DNA of 64,000 nucleotides from Collimonas humicola (GTDB taxonomy: Bacteria; Pseudomonadota; Gammaproteobacteria; Burkholderiales; Burkholderiaceae_D), in the NCBI RefSeq assembly GCF_018304945.1, contig NZ_JAGQEE010000009.1:1-64000 (forward strand). The letters are read 5' to 3'. Below, one piece after another: positions 48,068 to 57,027 of this stretch; position 1 is the stretch's first letter; every line of letters begins with the position of its first letter. The position numbers were made by a program, and so were the translations under genes. The notes beneath the pieces are model-generated. The model searched no databases, was not told the origin of the DNA, and was given only the letters and a program-made list of their open reading frames with translations.

Positions 48068-48859
48068 ATGCCAGAAATATCCACGCTAAAGCTGAATGGC
48101 CGTCAGCAAGAATTGTTGAGCTATGTGCAGCGCGACGGTTTCGTGACGGTGGAGCACTTGGCTACGCGTTTCCAGATTACCCAGCAAACCATCCGCCGCG
48201 ACATCAACCTGCTGGCGGAGATGAACCTGCTGCAGCGCTATCACGGCGGCGTCGGCCTGCCGTCCAGCGCCGAGAACATCGCTTACGGTGCGCGCCAGGG
48301 TTTGTATTCGGAAGAGAAGCGCCGCATCGCCGCGCTGGTGGTCGAGCATATTCCCGACCAGGCTACGCTGTTCATCAATCTCGGCACCACCAATGAAGAA
48401 GTGGCGAAGGCGCTCAGCCGGCGCCGCAACCTGCGCGTCATCACCAACAACCTGAACGTGGCGGCGATCATGAGCGGCTATCCGGGTTGCGAGGTGATCA
48501 TCACCGGCGGCGTGGTGCGCGCGCGCGACCTTGGCATCACCGGCGAAGAAACCATCGATTTCATCCGCCGCTTCAAGGTCGATTTCGGCATCATCGGCAT
48601 TTCCAGCATCGAAGCCGACGGCACCCTGCGCGATTTCGACTATCGCGAAGTGCGGGTATCGGAAGCCATCATCGAACATTCGCGCACCGTTTTCCTGGTC
48701 GCCGACCATTCCAAGTTCCGCCGGCCGGCGCTGGTGCGGCTGGGAGATATATCGAAGGTCAACGCCCTGTTTACCGACCAGCCGGTGCCGGAGGAAATGG
48801 GCAGCATCTTTGCCGATGCGAAAATCGATGTATTCGTGGCAGGCAGCAACGCCTCCTAG
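48068..48859 (+). CDS. glpR: Glycerol-3-phosphate regulon repressor (DeoR family)
   Basis: A 263-residue DeoR-type repressor. The N-terminal winged HTH is NGRQQELLSYVQRDGFVTVEHLATRFQITQQTIRRDINLL. The sugar-phosphate sensor domain (INLGTTNEEVAKAL, ITNNLNVA, GIIGISSIEADGTLRDFDYREV) follows. Members release DNA on binding glycerol-3-phosphate. The frame is open much further upstream, but homologues start at this ATG. It is divergent from the LacI gene and 384 bases upstream of glpD, whose promoter carries a GlpR-like operator. Confidence 0.94.
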   Translation: MPEISTLKLNGRQQELLSYVQRDGFVTVEHLATRFQITQQTIRRDINLLAEMNLLQRYHGGVGLPSSAENIAYGARQGLYSEEKRRIAALVVEHIPDQATLFINLGTTNEEVAKALSRRRNLRVITNNLNVAAIMSGYPGCEVIITGGVVRARDLGITGEETIDFIRRFKVDFGIIGISSIEADGTLRDFDYREVRVSEAIIEHSRTVFLVADHSKFRRPALVRLGDISKVNALFTDQPVPEEMGSIFADAKIDVFVAGSNAS

Positions 48860-49080
48860 CTGACCTGGTCAAACGCCCTGGCGGCAAGCCTGCTCATCGC
48901 CCATGCCGTTGCGTGGCGGCGACACCCTGACTTCCCTTTATTTCCATTCTCGATGCAGCGGGCCAGCCGGTCTGGATCCGCTTGCCCTTGCTCCGCGGTT
49001 TGACATCTCTGCGCGTCGGCAGCGCCGTAGGCGAGATTGAAATTATCTATCCTTGTTTAAGTTTATCTCTATCAAAAAAT
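48860..49080. other. Non-coding stretch after glpR
   Basis: About 220 bases, GC-rich at first and becoming AT-rich after 49030. I see no gene, no strong terminator for glpR and no recognisable repeat. The AT-rich part ends in a small perfect hairpin (TATCAAAA, loop AATTAC, TTTTGATA, about 49070-49091) just before the glpD promoter. Confidence 0.5.
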
Positions 49081-49085
49081 TACTT

Positions 49086-49128
49086 TTGATAAATATAAAT
49101 GATTATCTATGTTCGAATTCGAACAATA
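49086..49128 (+). promoter_or_regulatory. glpD promoter with GlpR-type operator
   Basis: TTGATA (49086-49091), 16 bases and TATGTT (49108-49113) form a promoter. The -10 box runs into a perfect 16-base palindrome TGTTCGAATTCGAACA (49110-49125), which matches the known GlpR operator style ATGTTCG...CGAACAT. A weaker half-site (TTTCGAA, 49132-49138) follows. Repressor binding here would block the glpD-glpK-glpF operon. Confidence 0.75.
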
Positions 49129-49243
49129 TACTTTCGAATATAAATATTCTATGATGTGCGGTGACATTGCAAACATGCTGACTTTGCCAATTGGCAATAA
49201 AGTGTTTGTCCGATGAGTGCGTTACCGACACAAGGAGATAGCT

Positions 49244-50779
49244 GTGGCATCAGGTGAAATTGTAGATTTGCTGGTAGTGGGCGGCGGCGTTAACGGCGCC
49301 GGGATTGCGCGCGATGCGGTCGGCCGCGGCCTCAGCGTGTTGCTTTGCGAACAGGACGACCTGGCTTCGCACACTTCTTCCGCCAGCTCCAAGCTGATCC
49401 ACGGCGGCCTGCGTTACCTTGAACAATACGAATTCAGCCTGGTGCGCAAGGCTCTGCAGGAACGCGAGCAGCTGCTGCGCATGGCGCCGCATATCATCGG
49501 GCCGCTGCGCTTCGTCATGCCGCATGTGCCGAGCTTGCGGCCGGCCTGGATGATACGCGCCGGCCTGTTCTTATACGACAACCTCAGCAAGCGTGAATTG
49601 CTGGAGGGCTCACGCACTATCGATTTCCGCAAGCACGTGGCCGGTGCGCCGCTCAAGAAATCCCTGACCAAGGGCTTCGTCTATTCCGACGCCTGGGTGC
49701 AGGACGCGCGCCTAGTGGTGCTTAACGCCATGGACGCCAAGGAGCGCGGCGCCACCATCCTCACCCGGACCCGCATGATCCAGGCACGGCAAGGCAGCCA
49801 GTACTGGGACGCCACCCTGTTGTCGACCGAGACCGGCGAGACCAGCGAGGTGCGGGCGCGCTGCATCGTCAACGCCGCCGGTCCATGGGTAGGCAGCCTT
49901 TTGAACGGCGCCCTGAATACGCCTGCGCAGCATCACGTCCGCCTGGTCAAGGGCAGCCACATCGTCACCAAGCGCTTGTTCGATCATGACCACGCCTACA
50001 TTTTGCAGAATCCGGACAAGCGCATCGTCTTTGCGATTCCCTACGAAAACGACTTTACGCTGATCGGCACCACCGACGTGGAATACAGCGGCGATCCGAG
50101 CCAGGTCGGGATTTCAGAGGAAGAAACCGCCTATCTGTGCGAATCCGTGAACCGCTATTTCGAAATGACGGTGACGCCGCAGCAAGTAGTGTGGTCGTAC
50201 GCGGGCGTGCGTCCTCTGCTGGAAGAAGAAGTCGCCAATCCGTCCGCCGTCACTCGCGACTACAAGCTGGAACTGAGAAACGAACCCGGCCTGGCGCCGG
50301 TGCTGTCGGTATTCGGCGGCAAGATCACCACTTACCGCCGTCTGGCGGAAGAAGCGATGGAACATCTGCAGCCGCTGTTCGGCTATATGAAATCGCACTG
50401 GACCGCGCACGAACCGCTGCCGGGCGGCGATATCGCCAACGCCGACTTTGCAGAGTTCCTGCGGATTTTCCTGCAGCGCCATGCCTGGCTCCCAGCCTCG
50501 CTGGCGACCCGCTATGCGCGCGCCTACGGCACCCGCGCGGCGCGCCTGCTGGACGGCATCCACGACGTCGCCGCGCTGGGCGAACTGTTCGGCGGCGATC
50601 TGTATGAAGCGGAAGTGCGCTACCTGATGCGCAATGAATGGGCTTTGACGGTGGAAGATATTCTGTGGCGTCGTTCCAAGCTGGGATTGCGCCTTGATGC
50701 TGTAGCTGTAGGCAGGCTGCGTACGTGGCTGCAGGAGCAGGCGCAAATGCAGGCGCCGGTTGTCGCGATGCGAGCCTGA
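49244..50779 (+). CDS. glpD: Aerobic glycerol-3-phosphate dehydrogenase
   Basis: A 511-residue membrane-associated flavoenzyme oxidising glycerol-3-phosphate to dihydroxyacetone phosphate with electrons to ubiquinone. The N-terminal FAD motif is LLVVGGGVNGAGIARDAVGRG (start at about 8). SSKLIHGGLRYLEQYEF and FAIPYENDFTLIGTTDVEY are family signatures, and the C-terminal helical domain is present. The start is a GTG at 49244 behind ACAAGGAG; a GTG at 49217 in frame lacks such a site. glpK follows after 144 bases. Confidence 0.95.
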   Translation: MASGEIVDLLVVGGGVNGAGIARDAVGRGLSVLLCEQDDLASHTSSASSKLIHGGLRYLEQYEFSLVRKALQEREQLLRMAPHIIGPLRFVMPHVPSLRPAWMIRAGLFLYDNLSKRELLEGSRTIDFRKHVAGAPLKKSLTKGFVYSDAWVQDARLVVLNAMDAKERGATILTRTRMIQARQGSQYWDATLLSTETGETSEVRARCIVNAAGPWVGSLLNGALNTPAQHHVRLVKGSHIVTKRLFDHDHAYILQNPDKRIVFAIPYENDFTLIGTTDVEYSGDPSQVGISEEETAYLCESVNRYFEMTVTPQQVVWSYAGVRPLLEEEVANPSAVTRDYKLELRNEPGLAPVLSVFGGKITTYRRLAEEAMEHLQPLFGYMKSHWTAHEPLPGGDIANADFAEFLRIFLQRHAWLPASLATRYARAYGTRAARLLDGIHDVAALGELFGGDLYEAEVRYLMRNEWALTVEDILWRRSKLGLRLDAVAVGRLRTWLQEQAQMQAPVVAMRA

Positions 50780-50851
50780 CGATTCACCCCGGTATTGCCC
50801 CGGCGCTGCAGGCAGCAGTACTGCTTGCGCAGCCGGCATATAAAACAGACG

Positions 50852-50900
50852 GATCCGGCGGCTTTGCCGGATCAAAGTCGCCCGATCCGCATACGCGGAT
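50852..50900 (+). repeat. Two short hairpins between glpD and glpK
   Basis: GATCCGGC/GCCGGATC (50852-50873) and ATCCGC/GCGGAT (50885-50900) are perfect stems in the intergenic mRNA. Neither has a T-run. They may tune mRNA stability between the two genes. Confidence 0.4.
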
Positions 50901-50923
50901 TTCCCAACCTTGGAGTAGACAAG

Positions 50924-52420
50924 TTGAAAGATAAATACATTTTAGCCCTGGATCAAGGGACTACCAGCTCGCGCGCCATCCTGTTCGATCGCCAGGGCAA
51001 TATCGTTTCTTCCGCCCAGAAAGAATTCCGCCAGATTTATCCGCAGCCGGGCTGGGTAGAGCATGATCCGCAGGAGATCTGGTCGACTCAGGCCGGCGTC
51101 GCCGCCGAAGCGTTGACCAAGGTCGGTTTGAACGGCACCTCGGTTGCGGCTATCGGCATTACCAACCAGCGTGAAACCACCATCGTCTGGGACCGTGAAA
51201 GCGGCAAGGCGATCTACAACGCCATCGTCTGGCAGGACCGTCGCACCGCTGCATTCTGCGATGAGCTTAAAACACGCGGCCTGGCGGAGACCATCCGTCA
51301 AAAGACCGGCCTGCTGGTGGATTCGTATTTTTCCGCCACCAAGATCCGCTGGATACTGGAAAACGTCGAAGGCGCGCGCCAGCTTGCCAATCAGGGACGC
51401 CTTGCCTTCGGTACCGTGGATACCTGGCTGGTGTGGAACATGACGCGCGGCAAGCGTTATGTGACCGATGTCTCGAATGCGTCGCGCACCATGCTGTTCA
51501 ATATCCATACGATGCAATGGGATGACGAACTGCTCGATATCATGGGTGTCCCGCGCAGCATGCTGCCGGAAGTATGCTCCTCGAGCGAGACCTACGGCCA
51601 TACAGAAATTTCCGGTTTCGGTTCGGAAATTCCCATTGCCGGGATCGCCGGCGACCAGCAGGCGGCGCTGTTCGGGCAGATGTGCACACAACCGGGCATG
51701 GTCAAGAATACCTATGGCACCGGCTGTTTCATGATGATGAATACCGGCGCCAAGCCGATCATCTCGAAGAATAATCTGCTGACCACGGTGGCCTGGAAGA
51801 TCGGCGGCGAGGTCAGCTACGCGCTGGAAGGCAGCATCTTCATCGGCGGCGCGGTGGTGCAATGGCTGCGCGACGGCCTCGGCATCATCAAGACTTCCAA
51901 CGAAGTCGAAGCGCTGGCGCGCAGCGTCCAGAACACCGACGGCGTATATCTGGTCCCTGCGTTTGCCGGTCTCGGCGCGCCGCACTGGAATCCGCATGCG
52001 CGCGGCACGGTCTTCGGCGTCACCCGCGGCACCACTGCCGCGCACTACGCGCGTGCAGCGCTCGACAGCATCGCCTACCAGACCATGGATGTGCTGAAGG
52101 CGATGGAAGCCGATGCCGGTATCGTGATTCCGGAACTGCGCGTCGATGGCGGCGCCACGGCGAATAACCTGCTGATGCAATTCCAGTCGGACATGCTCGG
52201 CGTCGACGTGGTCCGTCCAAAGGTCACGGAAACGACCGCACTCGGCGCAGCCTACCTGGCCGGCCTGGCAGTCGGATACTGGAGCAGCACCGACGACGTG
52301 CAAGGACAGTGGCAGCTCGACCAGCGCTTCAAGCCGGCCATGCCGGCCGCCGAAGTGCAGGCCAACATCAAGGGCTGGCAGCGGGCGATTGCCGCCGCCA
52401 CGGTGTGGGCGAACTCCTGA
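50924..52420 (+). CDS. glpK: Glycerol kinase
   Basis: A 498-residue FGGY-family kinase making glycerol-3-phosphate from glycerol and ATP. Signatures are [15 protein letters not shown] near the start, [15 protein letters not shown], and in the C-terminal half [10 protein letters not shown] and [18 protein letters not shown]. The start appears to be a TTG at 50924, 8 bases after GGAG; no ATG or GTG suits the family N-terminus (E. coli [18 protein letters not shown]). Its length matches E. coli GlpK (502). It is the middle gene of glpD-glpK-glpF. Confidence 0.95.
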   Translation: MKDKYILALDQGTTSSRAILFDRQGNIVSSAQKEFRQIYPQPGWVEHDPQEIWSTQAGVAAEALTKVGLNGTSVAAIGITNQRETTIVWDRESGKAIYNAIVWQDRRTAAFCDELKTRGLAETIRQKTGLLVDSYFSATKIRWILENVEGARQLANQGRLAFGTVDTWLVWNMTRGKRYVTDVSNASRTMLFNIHTMQWDDELLDIMGVPRSMLPEVCSSSETYGHTEISGFGSEIPIAGIAGDQQAALFGQMCTQPGMVKNTYGTGCFMMMNTGAKPIISKNNLLTTVAWKIGGEVSYALEGSIFIGGAVVQWLRDGLGIIKTSNEVEALARSVQNTDGVYLVPAFAGLGAPHWNPHARGTVFGVTRGTTAAHYARAALDSIAYQTMDVLKAMEADAGIVIPELRVDGGATANNLLMQFQSDMLGVDVVRPKVTETTALGAAYLAGLAVGYWSSTDDVQGQWQLDQRFKPAMPAAEVQANIKGWQRAIAAATVWANS

Positions 52421-52503
52421 TCTGACCCAGAGCCGATGCATGGGAAGCGGATCGGCATCTGCTTCCCGGTTCTTCCTATATCCTATTTCCGAAAGAGTTT
52501 GTC

Positions 52504-53217
52504 ATGACTCCTTATTTGGCTGAATTCGTGGGCACCGCCCTGATTGTCCTGCTTGGCAACGGTGTGGTTGCCAATGTTCTCTTGAGTAAAACCCACGGCC
52601 ACGGCAGCGGCCTGATCGTGATCACCGTCGGCTGGGCGATGGCGGTGTTTGTCGGCGTGTTCGTCGCGGCTTCGTCCAGCGGCGCCCACCTGAATCCGGC
52701 GGTGACGCTGGCGCTGGCGGTGGCCGGCAAGTTTGCCTGGGGCAGCGTGCCTGCCTATATCGCATCGCAAATGCTGGGCGGCATGATGGGCGCCTTCCTG
52801 GTGTGGCTGGTGTATCGCAATCACTTCGCCGAAACCACTGACGGCAATCTCAAGCTGGCGGCATTCTGCACGGCGCCGGCGATCCGCAATAAATTCGGCA
52901 ATGTCGTCTCGGAAGTGGTCGGTACCTTCGTGCTGGTGTACTGCGTGTTGAATATCGCGTCGCCGAAGATGGGCCTGGGCGCGCTGGATGCGCTGCCGGT
53001 GGCCTTGCTGGTGATGAGCATCGGCGTATCGCTGGGCGGCACTACCGGCTATGCGATCAATCCTGCCCGCGATCTGGGGCCGCGCCTGATGCATGCGCTG
53101 CTGCCGATTCCAGGCAAGCGCGACAGCGACTGGGGTTATGCCCTGGTGCCGGTGGTCGGTTCGATTTGCGGCGGGGTGCTGGCGGCGCTGGTGTACGGCC
53201 TGCAGATGGCGCACTAA
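52504..53217 (+). CDS. glpF: Glycerol uptake facilitator (aquaglyceroporin)
   Basis: A 237-residue MIP-family channel for passive glycerol entry, trapped inside by GlpK. The two pore motifs are HLNPAVT (about 62-68) and INPARDLGPRL. The Asp of NPARD is typical for glycerol-conducting forms. Six membrane segments are evident. It follows glpK by 83 bases and is followed by a strong terminator, which closes the operon. Confidence 0.95.
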   Translation: MTPYLAEFVGTALIVLLGNGVVANVLLSKTHGHGSGLIVITVGWAMAVFVGVFVAASSSGAHLNPAVTLALAVAGKFAWGSVPAYIASQMLGGMMGAFLVWLVYRNHFAETTDGNLKLAAFCTAPAIRNKFGNVVSEVVGTFVLVYCVLNIASPKMGLGALDALPVALLVMSIGVSLGGTTGYAINPARDLGPRLMHALLPIPGKRDSDWGYALVPVVGSICGGVLAALVYGLQMAH

Positions 53218-53236
53218 GAGGAAGCACGGATGCGGT

Positions 53237-53284
53237 AAAAAAACAGCCTGGGCCAGATAATTCTGGCCCAGGCTGTTTTTTTTT
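53237..53284. terminator. Strong terminator after glpF
   Basis: AAAAAACAGCCTGGGCCAGA, loop TAAT, and the complementary arm ending in nine T residues. The perfect 20-bp stem lies between convergent glpF and gpx, so it serves both. Confidence 0.93.
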
Positions 53285-53783
53285 ATCCCAGCAGTTTTTC
53301 TATATCGGCTGCCAGCGATTCCGGTTTGGTTTGCGGCGCAAAGCGGTCGACGATCGCGCCGTCCTTGTCCACCAGGAACTTGGTGAAATTCCACTTGATG
53401 CCTTCGCTGCCCAGCAAGCCGGGCGCAGCGCTTTTCAGATGCTGATAGAGCGGCGCGGCGTGGTCGCCGTTGACGTCGATTTTCTCGAACAAGGGAAAAG
53501 TGACGCCGTAGTTCTTCTCGCAAAAAGCGCCGATCTCTTCGGCAGTCCCAGGTTCCTGTGCGCCAAACTGATTGCAGGGAAATCCCAGCACTTCAAAACC
53601 TTGCGCATGGTATTTCTGGTAAACCTCTTCCAGGCCCTTGTACTGCGGCGTGAAGCCGCAGTTGCTGGCGGTGTTCACGATCAGCAGCACCTTGCCGCGG
53701 TAAGCCTCCAGCGAGCTGGGCTTGCCGTCCAGCTGATTGACGGTAAAGTCGTAGATCTTCGTGCCGCTAGTGTCCTTGCTCAT
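53283..53783 (-). CDS. Glutathione peroxidase family protein
   Basis: A 166-residue thiol peroxidase of the GPx family with the catalytic cysteine in VNTASNCGFTPQY, the conserved Gln in FPCNQFGAQEPG and Trp in KWNFTKFL. It uses Cys, not selenocysteine, so it may work with thioredoxin. Its ATG overlaps the pilU stop (ATGA), so it is translated directly after PilU, an unusual partner. Its own end lies in the terminator shared with glpF. Confidence 0.92.
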   Translation of the reverse strand: MSKDTSGTKIYDFTVNQLDGKPSSLEAYRGKVLLIVNTASNCGFTPQYKGLEEVYQKYHAQGFEVLGFPCNQFGAQEPGTAEEIGAFCEKNYGVTFPLFEKIDVNGDHAAPLYQHLKSAAPGLLGSEGIKWNFTKFLVDKDGAIVDRFAPQTKPESLAADIEKLLG

Positions 53784-54916
53784 ACTATCCCCAGATGTTC
53801 AGTGCCGGCAGAGAGGTCGCGGTCTTTTGCGTCCTTGCCGCGCAGTTTGATGGAAAGCCGCAGGTCGTTGACCGAATCGGCATTGCGCAAAGCATCTTCA
53901 TAGCTGATTTTATCGTCTTCGTACAAATCGAACAGGGCCTGGTCGAAAGTCTGCATGCCGAGCTCGCGCGACTTCTTCATGATTTCCTTGATTTCATGGA
54001 CGTCGCCCTTGAAGATCAAGTCGGAAATCAGCGGCGAATTCAGCATGATCTCAACCGCAACCGCGCGTCCCTTCACCGTTTTCAATGGTACCAGGCGCTG
54101 CGAGACGATGCCTTTCAGGTTGAGCGACAAGTCCATCAGCAGCTGCGGCCGGCGTTCTTCCGGGAAGAAGTTGATGATGCGGTCGAGCGCCTGGTTGGAG
54201 CTGTTGGCATGCAGCGTAGCCAGGCACAGGTGGCCGGTTTCGGCGAAGGCGATGGCGTAGTCCATGGTTTCGCGGTCGCGGATTTCGCCGATCAGGATCA
54301 CGTCCGGCGCCTGGCGCAAGGTGTTCTTCAGGGCCACGCCCCAGTTTTCCGTATCGACGCCGACTTCGCGCTGGGTCACGATGCAGTTCTTGTGGGGGTG
54401 GATGTATTCCACCGGATCTTCAATCGTGATGATGTGGCCGTAGCTGTTTTCATTGCGGTAGCCGATCATCGCCGCCAGCGTGGTCGATTTGCCGGAGCCG
54501 GTAGCGCCGACCATGATCACCAGGCCGCGCTTGGTCATGGCCACTTCCTTGAGCGTAGGAGGCAGGCCCAGGTCTTCGAATTTCGGGATGTCGGTGGTGA
54601 TGGTCCGCAATACCATGCCGACCCGGCCCTGCTGGATGAAGGCGGAAGCGCGGAAACGCCCGAGGCCGCCCGGGCTGATGGCGAAATTGCATTCCTTGGT
54701 TTCTTCGAAATCCGCCGCCTGTTTGTCGCTCATGATGGCGCGCGCCAGTTCCAGCGTGTGGACAGCAGTCAGCGCCTGGTTCGAGACCGGCGTGATCTTG
54801 CCGTCGATCTTGAAGGCCGGCGGGAAGTCTGCGGTGATGAACAGATCGGAGCCGCGCTTGCTGACCATCAGGCGCAACAGGTCGTGCATGAATTTGGTTG
54901 CTTGATCTCGTTCCAT
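53780..54916 (-). CDS. pilU: Twitching motility ATPase PilU
   Basis: A 378-residue PilT-like retraction ATPase of type IV pili. Walker A is VGATGSGKSTTLAAMIG (about 131-147), the Asp box TIEDPVEYIHPHK, Walker B ILIGEIRDRETM and the His box LATLHANSSNQALDRI. The C-terminal extension beyond the ATPase core (about 345-378) and the neighbourhood mark it as PilU, not PilT. pilT lies 138 bases upstream on the same strand. gpx overlaps its stop. No other pilus genes are in the window. Confidence 0.94.
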   Translation of the reverse strand: MERDQATKFMHDLLRLMVSKRGSDLFITADFPPAFKIDGKITPVSNQALTAVHTLELARAIMSDKQAADFEETKECNFAISPGGLGRFRASAFIQQGRVGMVLRTITTDIPKFEDLGLPPTLKEVAMTKRGLVIMVGATGSGKSTTLAAMIGYRNENSYGHIITIEDPVEYIHPHKNCIVTQREVGVDTENWGVALKNTLRQAPDVILIGEIRDRETMDYAIAFAETGHLCLATLHANSSNQALDRIINFFPEERRPQLLMDLSLNLKGIVSQRLVPLKTVKGRAVAVEIMLNSPLISDLIFKGDVHEIKEIMKKSRELGMQTFDQALFDLYEDDKISYEDALRNADSVNDLRLSIKLRGKDAKDRDLSAGTEHLGIV

Positions 54917-55054
54917 GTCTATCCTAGTAAAACAATAACAGTATTAGGGCGGCGGGTGGATGGGCGCGTACTGCATGACACATCATCCGCCTTTTTCAGT
55001 TACATTGCGCGGCGGCTGCAACGGACGGCCAGCGCCGCTTGCCGCTGCTTTTTT

Positions 55055-56098
55055 TTAGCCCGGGAAATTATCGGGCGACTTGGCCGCGGCGCGCGCTGTC
55101 GCCAGCGAAATCACGTTGCGCTTGACCAGATCGGTCAGGTTGCTGTCCAGGGTTTGCATGCCCATGTTGCTGCCGGTCTGGATCGCCGAATACATCTGGG
55201 CGATCTTGCTTTCGCGGATCAGGTTGCGGATCGCCGGCGTGCCCAGCATGATTTCGTGGGCGGCGACGCGGCCGGAGCCATCCTTGGTTTTCAGCAGGCT
55301 TTGCGAAATCACCGCCTGCAGCGATTCCGACAGCATGGCGCGCACCATTTCTTTTTCTTCCGCCGGGAAGACGTCGACGATACGGTCGATGGTTTTGGCG
55401 GCGGACGAAGTGTGCAAGGTGCCGAACACCAGGTGACCGGTTTCAGCGGCAGTCATGGCCAGGCGGATGGTCTCCAGGTCGCGCAGCTCGCCGACCAGGA
55501 TCACGTCCGGATCTTCCCGCAAGGCGGAGCGCAGCGCATTGCTGAACGAATGGGTATGCGGACCGACTTCGCGCTGGTTGATCAGGCACTTGTTGGACTG
55601 ATGGACGAATTCGATCGGATCTTCGATGGTCAGGATATGGGCGTATTCGTTTTCATTGACGTGGTTCACCATCGCCGCCAGCGTGGTCGATTTGCCGGAG
55701 CCGGTCGGGCCGGTGACCAGCACCAGGCCGCGCGGCTTGAGTGCAAGTTCGGCGAAGATGCGCGGCGCGTTGAGCTGTTCCAGCGTCAGCACGGTGGACG
55801 GAATGGTCCGCAATACGGCGGCGGCGCCGCGGTCCTGGTTGAAGGCGTTGACGCGGAAGCGCGCCAGGCCCGGGATTTCGAACGAGAAATCGCATTCCAG
55901 GTGTTCTTCATAAGCCTTGCGCTGGCCGTCGTTCATGATGTCATAGATCATCGAGTGCACGTCTTTGTGCTCGAGCGGCGGCAGGTTGATGCGGCGCACA
56001 TCTCCATGAACCCGGATCATCGGCGGCAAGCCTGCGGATAGATGCAAATCGGATGCCTTATTCTTCACCGAAAATGCCAGAAGTTCGGAAATGTCCAT
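55055..56098 (-). CDS. pilT: Twitching motility ATPase PilT
   Basis: A 347-residue hexameric ATPase that powers type IV pilus retraction. N-terminal MDISELLAFSVKNKASDLHLSAGLPP is the usual start. Walker A is GPTGSGKSTTLAAM, the Asp box TIEDPIEFVH, Walker B ILVGELRDLETI, and the PilT-specific AIRNLIREGK-like segment (AIRNLIRESKI) precedes the end. An AGGGA site lies 7 bases before the ATG. It is divergent from the yggS-proC pair across 185 bases. Confidence 0.96.
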   Translation of the reverse strand: MDISELLAFSVKNKASDLHLSAGLPPMIRVHGDVRRINLPPLEHKDVHSMIYDIMNDGQRKAYEEHLECDFSFEIPGLARFRVNAFNQDRGAAAVLRTIPSTVLTLEQLNAPRIFAELALKPRGLVLVTGPTGSGKSTTLAAMVNHVNENEYAHILTIEDPIEFVHQSNKCLINQREVGPHTHSFSNALRSALREDPDVILVGELRDLETIRLAMTAAETGHLVFGTLHTSSAAKTIDRIVDVFPAEEKEMVRAMLSESLQAVISQSLLKTKDGSGRVAAHEIMLGTPAIRNLIRESKIAQMYSAIQTGSNMGMQTLDSNLTDLVKRNVISLATARAAAKSPDNFPG

Positions 56099-56283
56099 TT
56101 ATAATCCCTGTGCTGAATTTTGTTTGTTGAAAGGCATCTTTGGAGCCGCATGCTACCTTGTAGCGCTTTCTTCCCGATCTCGCCAGCGGCAAAATCCTGA
56201 AAAAAGTTTCCAAACATGCCAACTGCCAGCGTTTGGTGGTACAACTTAGTAGTTCTTTGCGGCAATTTCCAAAGTCTCCGATT

Positions 56284-57027
56284 ATGTCCTTAATGTCCCA
56301 GAAGTTGCAAGCCGTCCATGCCAGTATTCAGGCTGCCGCCGCTGCGGTGTCGCGCCGGCCTGACAGTGTCGCCTTGCTGGCGGTGTCCAAGACCTTTGGC
56401 GCCGACATGGTGCTGGAGGCAATCGCTGCCGGCCAGCGCGCCTTTGGCGAAAACTATCTGCAGGAAGCCGTGGCCAAGATGGCGGCAGTCGATCTCGCGC
56501 TGCAGGCTGAGCGCGGTTCCGCGGCCGAGACCTTGCTGGAATGGCACTTCATCGGTCCGATCCAAAGCAACAAGACGCGCCCGATCGCGGAAAATTTTGC
56601 CTGGGTCCATACCGTCGAGCGCGAAAAAATCGCCCAGCGCCTGTCCGAGCAGCGGCCGCCGCACCTGCCGCCGCTGAATATCTGCCTGCAGGTGAATATC
56701 AGCGGGGAAGCCAGCAAGAGCGGCATGGCGCCGGACCAGGTGCTGGACGCGGCGCGCGCTATCATCGGATTGCCGCGGCTGGTATTGCGCGGCCTGATGG
56801 CCATTCCCGAGCCAACCGAGGACCTGCAGAGACAGCATGCGGCATTCCGCCGGACGCGCGAATTGCTGCTGCAATTGCAAGCCGGGCTGCCAGAGCATGC
56901 CGCGCAGCTGGATACTTTATCGATGGGCATGTCGGCCGACATGGCGGTGGCGATCGAAGAAGGCGCCACCATCGTGCGCGTCGGCAGTGCAATTTTTGGA
57001 CAACGTGAGCGGACCATTCAATCATGA
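56284..57027 (+). CDS. yggS: YggS/PROSC family pyridoxal phosphate homeostasis protein
   Basis: A protein of about 247 residues with an alanine-racemase-like barrel that carries PLP and balances vitamin B6 and amino-acid pools. The PLP lysine is in LLAVSKTFGAD. GENYLQEAVAKM, WHFIGPIQSNKTRPIAE and the C-terminal TLSMGMSADMAVAIEEGATIVRVGSAIFG are diagnostic. ATGs at 56284 and 56293 are both possible. The stop overlaps the proC ATG by four bases, a conserved pairing. Confidence 0.93.
   Translation: MSLMSQKLQAVHASIQAAAAAVSRRPDSVALLAVSKTFGADMVLEAIAAGQRAFGENYLQEAVAKMAAVDLALQAERGSAAETLLEWHFIGPIQSNKTRPIAENFAWVHTVEREKIAQRLSEQRPPHLPPLNICLQVNISGEASKSGMAPDQVLDAARAIIGLPRLVLRGLMAIPEPTEDLQRQHAAFRRTRELLLQLQAGLPEHAAQLDTLSMGMSADMAVAIEEGATIVRVGSAIFGQRERTIQS

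Noticed and set aside
56090-56283. Sigma-54 promoter for pilT
   Set aside because: A TTGGCATG string is present on the minus strand, but there is no properly spaced TTGC element, so the -24/-12 pattern is not met.
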